DNA from: Flavobacteriales bacterium UBA6057
GTDB lineage: Bacteria; Bacteroidota; Bacteroidia; Flavobacteriales_G; Salibacteraceae
Reading direction: 5' to 3'
DNA: 64,000 nucleotides
NCBI GenBank assembly: GCA_002428995.1
Contig: DIYJ01000011.1
Coordinates: 434,001 to 498,000, forward strand
Shown: in pieces, positions 34,762-43,251 of the stretch
How positions within the stretch are numbered: the first letter of the stretch is position 1
How the letters are laid out: each line of letters opens with the position of its first letter
Made by a program: the position numbers and the translations under genes
The notes under the pieces: generated by a model
The model's database searches: none
Seen by the model: the letters and a program-made list of their open reading frames with translations, nothing else
Told to the model about the DNA's origin: nothing

Positions 34762-35445
34762 CTATTCACGCAAATCGATCACATCGTCCGCATTGTCCTC
34801 GTTGAACACGAAGTCTGAGTCCTTTGCTCCAATGTTTCCTTCGAAGTTTTTGAGTTGGTAGCTGTAGGTGTTACCGTCTTTGGCTTTTACAACCATCTTC
34901 GAGAGCTCTTTCTTCTGATTGTCGATGTAAACCACAATGGTGTGAAAGGGCTTGCCCTCTGGCTGCATAGGGAACATGGAAATCTGGTCGAGGCTTACTC
35001 CGGCTGCATTGCTGGTGCCATCGTGACGGTATTTGAAGCCGTTTTCATACATGTTGAAGACATTGGCGGGGTTCATCAGGTTCCCTTCTTCATCGTCCTC
35101 ATCTGGAAGATCAGCAATTTGCAGTTCTCCTTCCTCAGGAAGGAATGTCCAGACGGTTTCTCCATCGCAGTAGATCTCGCGACCTGCCATGGCCACTTTG
35201 TATTTCTTTTTGCCCTTCATCATCAGCGAGCCTTTTTGAGTTTCGTTCAGTCCGGCAGCCTTGTTTACGAGGGTGTATTCCAAATCTGCTTTGAATGAGT
35301 CAAAACCCATCACCTTGTCTCGCAGTTCGTCCAGTATTGCTTTGGCCTTCGGGTCCTTCGGATTCAGGTCTGCATCAGTGTTTTGGGCACTACCAATGGC
35401 AGGAATAAAGAGTGCGATCAAGGCCAGTGATTTCAAAAGATTCAT
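34762..35445 (-). CDS. lolA: Outer membrane lipoprotein carrier LolA family protein
   Basis: The 227-residue product has a signal peptide (1-20, ending GSAQ) and the LolA-like beta-sheet: AILDELRDKVMGFDSFKADL, GSLMMKGKKKYKVAMAGREI, YCDGETVWTFLPEEGEL, and a C-terminal QLKNFEGN. LolA shuttles lipoproteins through the periplasm to the outer membrane, here serving the many lipoproteins nearby. It starts 12 bases after the ftsK stop, the conserved ftsK-lolA pair of Bacteroidota. An acidic insert DLPDEDDEEG lies in the middle. Confidence 0.88.
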   Translation of the reverse strand: MNLLKSLALIALFIPAIGSAQNTDADLNPKDPKAKAILDELRDKVMGFDSFKADLEYTLVNKAAGLNETQKGSLMMKGKKKYKVAMAGREIYCDGETVWTFLPEEGELQIADLPDEDDEEGNLMNPANVFNMYENGFKYRHDGTSNAAGVSLDQISMFPMQPEGKPFHTIVVYIDNQKKELSKMVVKAKDGNTYSYQLKNFEGNIGAKDSDFVFNEDNADDVIDLRE

Positions 35446-35457
35446 GGGTCAGAATTA

Positions 35458-38079
35458 TTAATTGTCGTTCAGGCTATTCAAATGCTGTTCCAAAGATATC
35501 TCATCCGGGATGAGCACCTGGCGTGCCTTGCTTCCCTCGAAGGGGCCAATCACGCCTGCAGCTTCGAGCTGGTCTACGATTCGTCCTGCTCTGTTGTAGC
35601 CCAATTTTAGTTTTCGCTGGAGCAAAGAAGCACTTCCCTGCTGATGAATGACTACTACACGTGCTGCTTCCTCGAAGAGCGCATCGCGATCCATGTCCTG
35701 GAAGCTTTCGCCTCCGCTCTCTCCTCCTTCTTCCAGGTATTCTGGCAGGAGGTGAGCATCAGGATAGCCTTGCTGGTTCCCGATGTAGTCCGTGATTTTT
35801 TCTACTTCAGGCGTGTCGACAAAGGCACACTGCAGTCTCACCATGTCGTTGCCATTGCTGTAGAGCATGTCACCGCGTCCGATCAACTGTTCTGCTCCTC
35901 CGGCATCCAGAATGGTTCGTGAGTCGATCTTGGAGGTTACGCGGAAGGCGATGCGGCTCGGGAAGTTTGCTTTGATCGTTCCCGTGATGATGTTCACGGA
36001 AGGTCGCTGCGTGGCGATGATCAAGTGTATTCCGATCGCCCGGGCCAGCTGTGCCAGTCGTGCGATAGGCATTTCCACTTCTTTGCCGGCTGTCATGATG
36101 AGGTCGGCAAATTCGTCCACCACCAACACGATGTAGGGCAGGTAGCGGTGGCCATCATTTGGATTCAGCTTGCGCTTGATGAACTTACCGTTGTATTCCT
36201 TGATGTTTCGACACTGAGCGTTCTTGAGCAGATCATAGCGATCATCCATCTCAATGCACAGTGAGTTCAAGGTGGTTACCACCTTCGAGGTATCTGTGAT
36301 GATCGGTTCTTCTTCGTCTGGCAGCTTGGCAAGGAAGTGGCGCTCTATTTTATTGAAGAGGGTCAATTCCACCTTCTTCGGGTCTACGAGCACAAACTTC
36401 ACCTGAGCCGGATGCTTCTTGTAAAGCAGTGAAGCCAGGATGCAGTTCAAACCAACGGACTTACCCTGACCTGTGGCACCGGCCATGAGCAAGTGTGGCA
36501 TCTTGGCAAGATCCACCACGAAGATTTCATTGGAAATCGTTTTACCCAGCGCAACGGGCAGTTCCATCTTGGTGTGCTGGAACTTATCGCTGCTAATGAC
36601 GGTAAGCATGGAAACTACATCCGGGTTCTGATTCGGAACTTCGATACCAATGGTGCCTTTTCCGGGAATTGGGGCAATGATGCGGATACCCAATGCTGCT
36701 AAACTCAGGGCGATGTCGTCTTCCAAGTTCTTGATCTTCGAAATGCGCACGCCTGCCTCGGGGACAATCTCATACAGCGTCACTGTAGGACCGATGGTCG
36801 CCTTGATCTTCGAGATGCCAATGTTGTAGTTCCTCAGCGTATCAACAATTCTGTTCTTGTTGTGCTCCAGTTCCTCACGCTCTACCTGGATCTTACCGTC
36901 ACCGTGGTCTTCCAAGAGATCAAGCTCAGGATATTGGTAGCGACTCAAGTCTAGCAGCGGATCGTAATCGGCAAGCTCCTCGGTGGGTTCTTTTTCTTCC
37001 TCGATATGCTCTTCTTCGGGCCTCGATTCCTCTACAGCGAAGTCTACATCGTTGTCGTCAGCAACAACCTCTGGCTGCGCATCCATCACCACTTCCGGCA
37101 CAGGGATTTCGGCCTCCAGCTCAAGTTCATCTGAAGCTTCTGCCGGTGTCTCCTCCACAACTGTGGCATCTTCCAGTTCCAGTTCAGTGCCTTGCTCTAC
37201 CGACAGCGCTGCATCGCTTTCCTGTTCTTCCTCCACAGCTTTTACAAAAGGCTCGGGAATCTCTTCCTCTGTTTCCTGCCCAGCTTCTTCATCGATGAAC
37301 TCTTCCTCGCCTTCCTCAGATTCGGAACCCTCAAGGGTTTCCTCGCTTTCATGATCCGGATTATCCGCACCGAGCACATCGTCCTGGCCTTTACTGGAAG
37401 ATAGCCAGCCAGTGATGGAAGCCAGGGATAGGTTGAACGCTATGATGCTAAATACCAGCAGCGCAAAGAAGATGATGCCGATGGCCCCCACTTTTCCAAA
37501 AACTCCCTGAAGCCAGATGTTGGTGTGATATCCAAAAGAGCCACCCAGGAAGAGGAAGGAATCGGTGAACAAGGCACCCAGAAATGTAGAAGCCCACACC
37601 AGGAAGAACAGCGCGAAGGCCAATGTTTTGCGAATGGGAAGTAGGTAAACATTGAAAACAATGCGAAACCCAAACAGGAAGAGCAGCAGGACAAAGACAA
37701 AGGAGGCAATGCCAAAGCCATTGTTGATGAGCTGATGGCTTACCAAAGCACCAAAGGTTCCAAGCCAGTTTTCGATTTCAATCTCAGGATTGGTCAGAAT
37801 GTCAATCCACGAAACCCCGAACAGCTTGTCCTGATCAATTTTCCAGGTGAACAGAAAGGATGTGAACGAAAGCAGGAGGATGGCACTGACCAGCAAAAGA
37901 AAGGAGCCGGCCACGTTCTTAGTCCGATCATCTTTCAGCAGTTGAGGCAGCACACTCAGCTTCAACCAGCTGTTGCCCGACTTCTCGGATTTTTCCCGTT
38001 TCGGTTTGGGCTTCTTCTTTTTGCCCTTCTCTTTGCTGACCTCGTCAACCTTGCTTTTGTAATGGTTCGAATAGCTCAA
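35458..38079 (-). CDS. ftsK: DNA translocase FtsK/SpoIIIE
   Basis: This 873-residue septal DNA pump clears and resolves chromosome termini at division. A Lys-rich N-terminus (about 15-35) precedes roughly five TM helices (55-235). Residues 240-380 are an extremely acidic Glu/Asp linker. The motor domain has Walker A GATGQGKSVGLN (near residue 535), LVDPKKVEL, Walker B YIVLVVDEFADLIM and ATQRPSVNIITG. The C-terminal winged-helix gamma domain (SLLQRKLKLGYNRAGRIVDQLE, split across about 825-850) reads the polar KOPS-type sequences. The start is TTG at 38079; no ATG is available before TM1 and a promoter box lies 19 bases upstream. It is followed by lolA. Confidence 0.95.
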   Translation of the reverse strand: MSYSNHYKSKVDEVSKEKGKKKKPKPKREKSEKSGNSWLKLSVLPQLLKDDRTKNVAGSFLLLVSAILLLSFTSFLFTWKIDQDKLFGVSWIDILTNPEIEIENWLGTFGALVSHQLINNGFGIASFVFVLLLFLFGFRIVFNVYLLPIRKTLAFALFFLVWASTFLGALFTDSFLFLGGSFGYHTNIWLQGVFGKVGAIGIIFFALLVFSIIAFNLSLASITGWLSSSKGQDDVLGADNPDHESEETLEGSESEEGEEEFIDEEAGQETEEEIPEPFVKAVEEEQESDAALSVEQGTELELEDATVVEETPAEASDELELEAEIPVPEVVMDAQPEVVADDNDVDFAVEESRPEEEHIEEEKEPTEELADYDPLLDLSRYQYPELDLLEDHGDGKIQVEREELEHNKNRIVDTLRNYNIGISKIKATIGPTVTLYEIVPEAGVRISKIKNLEDDIALSLAALGIRIIAPIPGKGTIGIEVPNQNPDVVSMLTVISSDKFQHTKMELPVALGKTISNEIFVVDLAKMPHLLMAGATGQGKSVGLNCILASLLYKKHPAQVKFVLVDPKKVELTLFNKIERHFLAKLPDEEEPIITDTSKVVTTLNSLCIEMDDRYDLLKNAQCRNIKEYNGKFIKRKLNPNDGHRYLPYIVLVVDEFADLIMTAGKEVEMPIARLAQLARAIGIHLIIATQRPSVNIITGTIKANFPSRIAFRVTSKIDSRTILDAGGAEQLIGRGDMLYSNGNDMVRLQCAFVDTPEVEKITDYIGNQQGYPDAHLLPEYLEEGGESGGESFQDMDRDALFEEAARVVVIHQQGSASLLQRKLKLGYNRAGRIVDQLEAAGVIGPFEGSKARQVLIPDEISLEQHLNSLNDN

Positions 38080-38098
38080 TCAAGCCTGATTTAACTAC

Positions 38099-38106
38099 CA
38101 AAATTA
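38099..38106 (-). promoter_or_regulatory. Bacteroidota -7 promoter box for ftsK
   Basis: On the minus strand this reads TAATTTTG, an exact TANNTTTG match, 19 bases before the TTG start of ftsK at 38079. It supports the unusual start codon. The expected -33 position holds only CTTTAC-like sequence. Confidence 0.45.
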
Positions 38107-38182
38107 GAGGAGCTGTAAAGGGGAATCGGAGGGGTGTGCCAGAGTTATCAAGTGATTTTTAAACACCTTCAACGGCAAAACA

Positions 38183-38890
38183 TCACTCCATGAAGGTCTT
38201 CAGGTTTTTGATGACATATGCCTCAAATTCCTCGGGGGTGAGTTCTTTGTAACTGTCGTCTACCTGGAATTCGCTGTCGTCAATTTTGGCAGGCATGATG
38301 TTCACTGCCTCGAGGCGCATGCTCATTTCGTAGTTCTCGATGCGATAGTCCAGCAACACACCTTCTATCTCGTTGAAGGGAGTGCACCAATTTGGTTCCA
38401 GCAGGTCAATATCATTCGTATAATAAAAGAGATAGCTCTCCGCTTTTCCCGTTCCAAAGTCGAGCAACACTTTCTTGCAATCTGCCTCTGCGATCTTCTT
38501 TTCTTCATCCAGTCGCTGCAGTTGGAATGGAGGCAAAACACCAGTCATTTTGAGCGCTTCCTCCTTATTCAGCTTGAGGACGTATTTGTCCGAAAAGAGC
38601 TTCACCACATTTTGCATGGTGTGGTTTGAAGCATCGGCAATAACACTCATTTCGATGATTCCGGCAGCGGTCTTGAGTTCGCTCTTGTACTTGTCTTTCT
38701 TGAATTTCATGACCATTCTCTCCGGAAGCATCTCCAACATAAGGTTGTTCGAGTCCAGTTCGGGATAGGTCACTTTATATTCAATGATCCCCTCTGAAAT
38801 GTTTTTTTCATAGGCGCCATCATTGCCGCAACTTCCCAATAAGAAGGCGAGCCACAAAAGGCATAAGAAGTTAGCAGGTAGAGTTTTCAC
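38183..38890 (-). CDS. Lipoprotein of unknown function
   Basis: This 235-residue product starts at a GTG at 38890 (MKTLPANFLC) and has a signal sequence with lipobox LGSC, the lipidated Cys being followed by GNDG. The mature part, about 210 residues, is rich in beta-prone segments (EGIIEYKVTYPELDSN, MVMKFKKDKYKSEL) and ends in the helix PEEFEAYVIKNLKTFME; it somewhat resembles the DUF4412-like lipoproteins of Bacteroidota, but this is tentative. An in-frame start at 38944 would overlap the divergent arginase gene and add 18 residues ahead of the signal, so it is rejected; the -7 box at 38910-38917 agrees. Confidence 0.75.
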   Translation of the reverse strand: MKTLPANFLCLLWLAFLLGSCGNDGAYEKNISEGIIEYKVTYPELDSNNLMLEMLPERMVMKFKKDKYKSELKTAAGIIEMSVIADASNHTMQNVVKLFSDKYVLKLNKEEALKMTGVLPPFQLQRLDEEKKIAEADCKKVLLDFGTGKAESYLFYYTNDIDLLEPNWCTPFNEIEGVLLDYRIENYEMSMRLEAVNIMPAKIDDSEFQVDDSYKELTPEEFEAYVIKNLKTFME

Positions 38891-38909
38891 GCAAGTACGC
38901 CTAGCTGGA

Positions 38910-38917
38910 CAAAAGTA
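38910..38917 (-). promoter_or_regulatory. Bacteroidota -7 promoter box for the lipoprotein gene
   Basis: On the minus strand this reads TACTTTTG, exact to TANNTTTG, 19 bases before the GTG at 38890. With the box at 38977-38984 it forms a divergent promoter pair. Confidence 0.5.
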
Positions 38918-38976
38918 AAAATGGCGACCAATCTGAAAAGACAAAAGACTTGGCTTTCAGACTGGAACAACGAAGC

Positions 38977-38984
38977 TACCTTTG
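38977..38984 (+). promoter_or_regulatory. Bacteroidota promoter for the arginase-argS-recF operon
   Basis: TACCTTTG matches the -7 consensus TANNTTTG exactly, and TTTC lies 18 bases upstream (38955-38958), one base off the TTTG -33 element and at the right distance. The box ends 17 bases before the ATG at 39002 and lies inside the longer reading frame that starts at 38921, favouring the shorter arginase. Confidence 0.55.
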
Positions 38985-39001
38985 GCCCTCAATCTTTTCT
39001 T

Positions 39002-39949
39002 ATGCTAAAGTTTTTGGTACAACGCTCTGAAATAGGAGCCGGAACTCGAGGAAGTAGCCTGGGGCCTGACGCCATGAGGTTGGCTTCTCTGAATTCCGAT
39101 CGTCAACTTTTCAACCGTTATTCCATCGAGAATATTCAAGACTGGAATGACGCTCTCTTTTCCCCGACCTCCACGCCTCATGCGCTTCGAATTGAGCAAA
39201 TCAGCCGAACTTGGGAAGCCCAATGCGAAGCTGTAGCTAACAGTATAAAAGGCGATGCGACCCCTGTTGTGATCTCAGGTGATCACGCATCAGCCGGAGG
39301 AACCATTGCTGGCATCAAATCAGCTCATCCTGACCAGAGACTCGGGGTTGTTTGGGTAGACGCACATGCTGACCTTCATTCGCCTTACACCACACCTTCC
39401 GGGAACGTACATGGCATGCCTCTGGCTGCCACGCTTGGTGTGGATAACACCGAAAAGCAGCGCAATGCTCCAAGCGAAGAGACCCGAAATTTTTGGGATC
39501 GCATGAAAGAATTAGGTGGAATGACACCAAAGATTCAGCCGGAAGACTTGGTTTTTGTGGGAGTTCGGGATACAGAGGAAGAAGAGGAACACCTCTTGGA
39601 AGCTCATTCCATTCGCAACCATACCGTAGCTGAGGTGAACCAGCATGGCATGCAGCACATTGCAGATGCAGTGCTCAGTCAATTGAAAGACTGCGATATT
39701 CTTTATATCTCCTTTGATGTGGACAGCATGGATCCCGATGTGGTCTCCTACGGTACCGGAACTCCTGTGCCTGATGGCATCACACCAGAACAAGCGAGCG
39801 AACTTCTTTCTATTCTGCTGGCTGACCAGCGAGTGGTTTGTTTTGAAATGGTGGAAGTCAATCCCTTGCTGGATAACAAGGCTAACAAGATGGCCGAAAC
39901 CTCTTTGGGCATCCTTGAAAAGGCTGTAGAAACCCTAGAAAACCGATAA
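39002..39949 (+). CDS. Arginase/agmatinase family (ureohydrolase)
   Basis: The 315-residue enzyme from ATG 39002 is a manganese ureohydrolase that releases urea from arginine or a related guanidino compound. Metal ligands are complete: ISGDHASAGG, WVDAHADLHSP and ISFDVDSMDP, with FEMVEVNPLLD near the end. SEIGAGTRGSSLGPDAMR at the N-terminus is typical of the arginase rather than agmatinase branch. An upstream in-frame ATG at 38921 would add 27 residues but would contain the promoter box and part of the divergent promoter region. Its stop overlaps the argS start by one base (TAATG), so it heads an operon with argS, recF and the DUF721 gene. Confidence 0.9.
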   Translation: MLKFLVQRSEIGAGTRGSSLGPDAMRLASLNSDRQLFNRYSIENIQDWNDALFSPTSTPHALRIEQISRTWEAQCEAVANSIKGDATPVVISGDHASAGGTIAGIKSAHPDQRLGVVWVDAHADLHSPYTTPSGNVHGMPLAATLGVDNTEKQRNAPSEETRNFWDRMKELGGMTPKIQPEDLVFVGVRDTEEEEEHLLEAHSIRNHTVAEVNQHGMQHIADAVLSQLKDCDILYISFDVDSMDPDVVSYGTGTPVPDGITPEQASELLSILLADQRVVCFEMVEVNPLLDNKANKMAETSLGILEKAVETLENR

Positions 39950-41721
39950 TGATCCTACAACAGATTGCAGAAGCGACCCTGGCTTTTTTGAAGCAGGAAT
40001 ATGATTTTGAAGCCTCAAATTCTCAAATCCAACTGGATCAGACGCGGAAGGAATTTGAAGGGGATTACACGCTGGTTGTTTTTCCCTTTGTGAAAGTGAT
40101 GCGCACCGCTCCTGAGCAAGCGGGCAAGGCGATAGGTGCCTACTTAGAGGAACACGTTGAAGCTGTGACAGGATTCAACGTCATCAAGGGATTTCTGAAC
40201 ATCAGCCTCTCTGCGGACTATTGGTCTGGCGAGCTGATGGAGCGGGCAGCTGACAAAGGCTGGCTCGGTGCTAAAGAATCTAAAGAGGTGATCCTCGTGG
40301 AGTACAGTTCACCCAACACCAACAAACCGCTTCACTTGGGGCACCTGAGAAACAACTTTCTTGGACATTCCGTCAGCCTGATCAAAGCCTTTGACGGCCA
40401 CGAGGTGGTGAAGACACAAATCATCAACGATCGCGGTGTACACATCTGTAAAAGCATGTTGGCATGGAAGAAGTTTGGCGAAGGCGAAACTCCCGAATCC
40501 AGTGGCCTGAAAGGCGACAAGCTTGTGGGTAAATACTACGTGAAGTATGATCAGGAGCTGAAGGCTGAAATTGCTCAGCTCATGGAAAAGGGTGCAGACG
40601 AGGAAGTAGCCAAGAAGAACGCTCCCTTGACACAGGAAGTGCAGCAAATGTTGGTGAAATGGGAGCAGGGAGATGCCGAAACACGCAAGCTTTGGGAAAC
40701 CATGAACACTTGGGTTTACGATGGTTTTGCCAAAACCTATGATCGAATGGGAGTGGAGTTTGACAAGCTCTACTATGAATCTGATACCTACACTACCGGA
40801 AAGGACATCGTGTTGAAGGCCCTTGAAAAAGGCTCGGACGATTTTTACCAGAAAGAGGACGGTTCGGTCTGGGCCGATCTCGTAGCAGATGGATTAGATC
40901 AGAAGCTCTTGATGCGAGCCGATGGCACTACTGTATACATGACCCAGGATATCGGAACAGCCGTCATGCGCTATGAAGACTATCCTCTGTTGAGCCAGGT
41001 CATTTACACCGTGGGAGACGAACAAGACTATCACTTCAAGGTGTTGTTTCTCATTCTCGAAAAGCTGGGATACGAATGGGCTCCCGCCTGTCGCCACCTG
41101 AGCTATGGCATGGTAGACCTTCCTTCCGGCAAAATGAAGAGCCGTGAGGGTACAGTGGTAGATGCTGATGATCTGATGCAGGATGTGGTGATGGCAGCCA
41201 AGGCCTCTTCTGAAGAAAAGGGAAAGCTGGAAGGCATGTCAGACGAGGAACAGGAGGAGCTTTTTGAAATGCTCGGAATCGGAGCACTTAAGTTCTTCCT
41301 GTTGAGGGTAGATCCGAAGAAGCGAATGATGTTTGATCCTGTGGAATCGGTTTCACTGAACGGTGATACGGGACCTTTTGTACAGTATACACACGCCCGA
41401 TGCCGCGCTGTGTTGAGAAAAGCCGGTGAATACACTTCAGGAAAACCTGCTTCCCTCGACCCGAAAGAACGATTGTTGTTGCGCGCCCTCATGCAATTCA
41501 GATCGGTTGCGGCTGAGGCTTCCGAGCAAATGAGCCCGGCACTCATTTCCAGCTATTGCCTCGAAGTAGCGAAGCTTTACAATCAGTTTTACCATGATGT
41601 AAACATCCTTAAGGCCGAAGGTGAAGAGCGAAACTTCCGCCTGACGTTGACGGCACTCACTGCGGAAACCATCAGAGTGGCCATGAGCCTGCTGGGAATC
41701 AAGGTTCCCGAGCGCATGTAA
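39949..41721 (+). CDS. argS: Arginyl-tRNA synthetase
   Basis: This 590-residue class I synthetase charges tRNA-Arg. The HIGH motif is HLGHLRNN in SPNTNKPLHLGH (about residue 123); the second signature is KMKSREGTVVD (about 395), the arginine-specific form of KMSKS. The N-terminal Add-1 domain and the C-terminal anticodon-binding helical domain (ending LLGIKVPERM) are present, length normal. It overlaps the arginase stop by one base, which places an arginine-consuming and an arginine-using enzyme on the same message. recF starts 19 bases downstream. Confidence 0.97.
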   Translation: MILQQIAEATLAFLKQEYDFEASNSQIQLDQTRKEFEGDYTLVVFPFVKVMRTAPEQAGKAIGAYLEEHVEAVTGFNVIKGFLNISLSADYWSGELMERAADKGWLGAKESKEVILVEYSSPNTNKPLHLGHLRNNFLGHSVSLIKAFDGHEVVKTQIINDRGVHICKSMLAWKKFGEGETPESSGLKGDKLVGKYYVKYDQELKAEIAQLMEKGADEEVAKKNAPLTQEVQQMLVKWEQGDAETRKLWETMNTWVYDGFAKTYDRMGVEFDKLYYESDTYTTGKDIVLKALEKGSDDFYQKEDGSVWADLVADGLDQKLLMRADGTTVYMTQDIGTAVMRYEDYPLLSQVIYTVGDEQDYHFKVLFLILEKLGYEWAPACRHLSYGMVDLPSGKMKSREGTVVDADDLMQDVVMAAKASSEEKGKLEGMSDEEQEELFEMLGIGALKFFLLRVDPKKRMMFDPVESVSLNGDTGPFVQYTHARCRAVLRKAGEYTSGKPASLDPKERLLLRALMQFRSVAAEASEQMSPALISSYCLEVAKLYNQFYHDVNILKAEGEERNFRLTLTALTAETIRVAMSLLGIKVPERM

Positions 41722-41740
41722 GGATTGCATATTTGTGACC

Positions 41741-42844
41741 ATGCATTTAAAGCACCTCAACGTTGTTCAATTCAAGAATGTAGGCGAAGCCGAGCTCGAA
41801 CTTGCTGAGAAGGTGAACTGCTTCCTCGGCAACAATGGTGCTGGTAAAACAACATTGCTGGACGCGATCTACTACCTCGCTTTTTGCAAAAGCTTTTTCA
41901 ATCCGATCGACTCACAGAACATCCAGCACAAGCAGGACTTCTTTGTGATTGACGGATTGCTGCATCTCAATGGTGAAGAGGAAAAGATCTTTTGCGGGGT
42001 GAAGCGCGCAGAGAAGAAGAAGTTCAAGCGCAATCAAAAGGAATACGACCGTTTGGCGGATCACATTGGTGTTTTACCGCTGGTTATGATTGCTCCCTCT
42101 GATACCGATCTTATTCGTGAGGGAAGTGAGTTTCGCAGGAAATTCATGGACGGCATCATCTCTCAGTACAATCGCGCCTACCTCGATACGCTGCTTCAGT
42201 ACAACCGACAGCTGGCGCAACGCAATGCCATGCTCAAGCACTTCTGGGCTGAAGGCAGGCGAGACGATACCACGCTGGAGGTGTTTGACGAGCAATTGCA
42301 CGCTTTGGCCACGGAAATTCACAAGGACCGAAAGGCCTTTCTGGCGGATTACATGCCCATTTTCAGCGCGTTCTATCAGATGATATCGGGTGGAGAAGAG
42401 GAAGTGAGTATTCGATATGAGAGCCACTTAAACGACAAGCCATTGCTGGAGTGGTTTCAGGAAGTCCGCGAAAAGGATTACCGATCGCAGTACACTACTA
42501 AAGGAGTCCATAAGGACGATTTGGTATTCACGATTGGGGATCATCCTCTGAAAAAGTTTGGAAGTCAGGGGCAGCAAAAGAGCTTTGTCATTGCCCTGCG
42601 CCTTGCCCAGTTTGACTACCTCAAAGACTTGAAGCAGAAAAACCCCATGTTGTTGCTGGACGACATCTTCGACAAGCTGGATGACCAGCGCGTGGCAGCG
42701 CTGATGAAGCTGGTGAGTGAAGACCATTTTGGTCAGATCTTCATCACTGATGCCAACGTGCATCGCGTGCCCGACCTGTTTCGCGATGTGGATATTCCAA
42801 TCAAGAAATTTCTTGTCTCTCACGGAAAAGTAGAGGAACTTTAG
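41741..42844 (+). CDS. recF: DNA repair/replication protein RecF
   Basis: RecF loads RecA with RecOR at gapped DNA. The 367-residue protein has Walker A GNNGAGKTT at residues 30-38, the ABC-type signature GSQGQQKSF and Walker B MLLLDDIFDKLD, which defines the SMC-like head without a long coiled coil. The ATG at 41741 is preferred over a GTG two codons upstream. It lies 19 bases after argS and 3 bases before the DUF721 gene. Unlike in many bacteria, dnaA and dnaN are not adjacent. Confidence 0.95.
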   Translation: MHLKHLNVVQFKNVGEAELELAEKVNCFLGNNGAGKTTLLDAIYYLAFCKSFFNPIDSQNIQHKQDFFVIDGLLHLNGEEEKIFCGVKRAEKKKFKRNQKEYDRLADHIGVLPLVMIAPSDTDLIREGSEFRRKFMDGIISQYNRAYLDTLLQYNRQLAQRNAMLKHFWAEGRRDDTTLEVFDEQLHALATEIHKDRKAFLADYMPIFSAFYQMISGGEEEVSIRYESHLNDKPLLEWFQEVREKDYRSQYTTKGVHKDDLVFTIGDHPLKKFGSQGQQKSFVIALRLAQFDYLKDLKQKNPMLLLDDIFDKLDDQRVAALMKLVSEDHFGQIFITDANVHRVPDLFRDVDIPIKKFLVSHGKVEEL

Positions 42845-42847
42845 AGC

Positions 42848-43141
42848 ATGGCGCGCAATGAGAATCAAGAATCGCTGGGTGAGGTGATCAACCGCATGTT
42901 GGAGATGTATCACCTAAAAAGCGGATTGACAGAAGTAACGATCCGAAGCGAGTGGGAAAACCTGGTTGGGGCGCTGATTGCGAGCCGGACAGATGAGGTG
43001 TTCCTCAGAGGCCAAAAGCTGGTGATCCGATTGAGCTCAGCTGCGCTGAAACAGGAGCTGCACTACCAGCGACAAGACATTGCCGACAACATCAACCGAC
43101 ATTTTGGAAGACGGGTGGTCGAAACCGTAGAGCTGTGGTAA
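42848..43141 (+). CDS. DUF721/DciA-like protein, candidate helicase loader
   Basis: The 97-residue product consists almost entirely of a DUF721 domain: LGEVINRMLEMYHLKSGLTE, then SEWENLVGALIASRT (the conserved Trp-x-x-x-Val/Gly pattern) and KLVIRLSSAALKQELHYQR with the strand-helix typical of KH-like folds. In proteobacteria and others the N-terminal domain of DciA has this fold and helps load DnaB on DNA. Position directly after recF (3-base gap) suits a replication/repair role. Its role as a loader here is inferred from family and context. Confidence 0.8.
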   Translation: MARNENQESLGEVINRMLEMYHLKSGLTEVTIRSEWENLVGALIASRTDEVFLRGQKLVIRLSSAALKQELHYQRQDIADNINRHFGRRVVETVELW

Positions 43142-43147
43142 CGAAAA

Positions 43148-43172
43148 GGCTATCAGCTACTAGCTAGCAGCC
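43148..43172. repeat. Short AGCTA-rich intergenic repeat
   Basis: GGCTATCAGCTACTAGCTAG and the following CAGCC form overlapping AGCTA words with ends that pair as GGCT/AGCC. It begins just after the DUF721 stop and could fold as a weak hairpin. The remainder of the 110-base spacer holds a near-consensus -7 box (CACATTTG, about 43239-43246) before the next start. Confidence 0.45.
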
Positions 43173-43251
43173 ATGACTGTTAACGCTTCTCTTCTGAAAA
43201 CAATCCTTCACCGTCCGTGCTTGCTCCAAATTCTTCTGCACATTTGACCAA

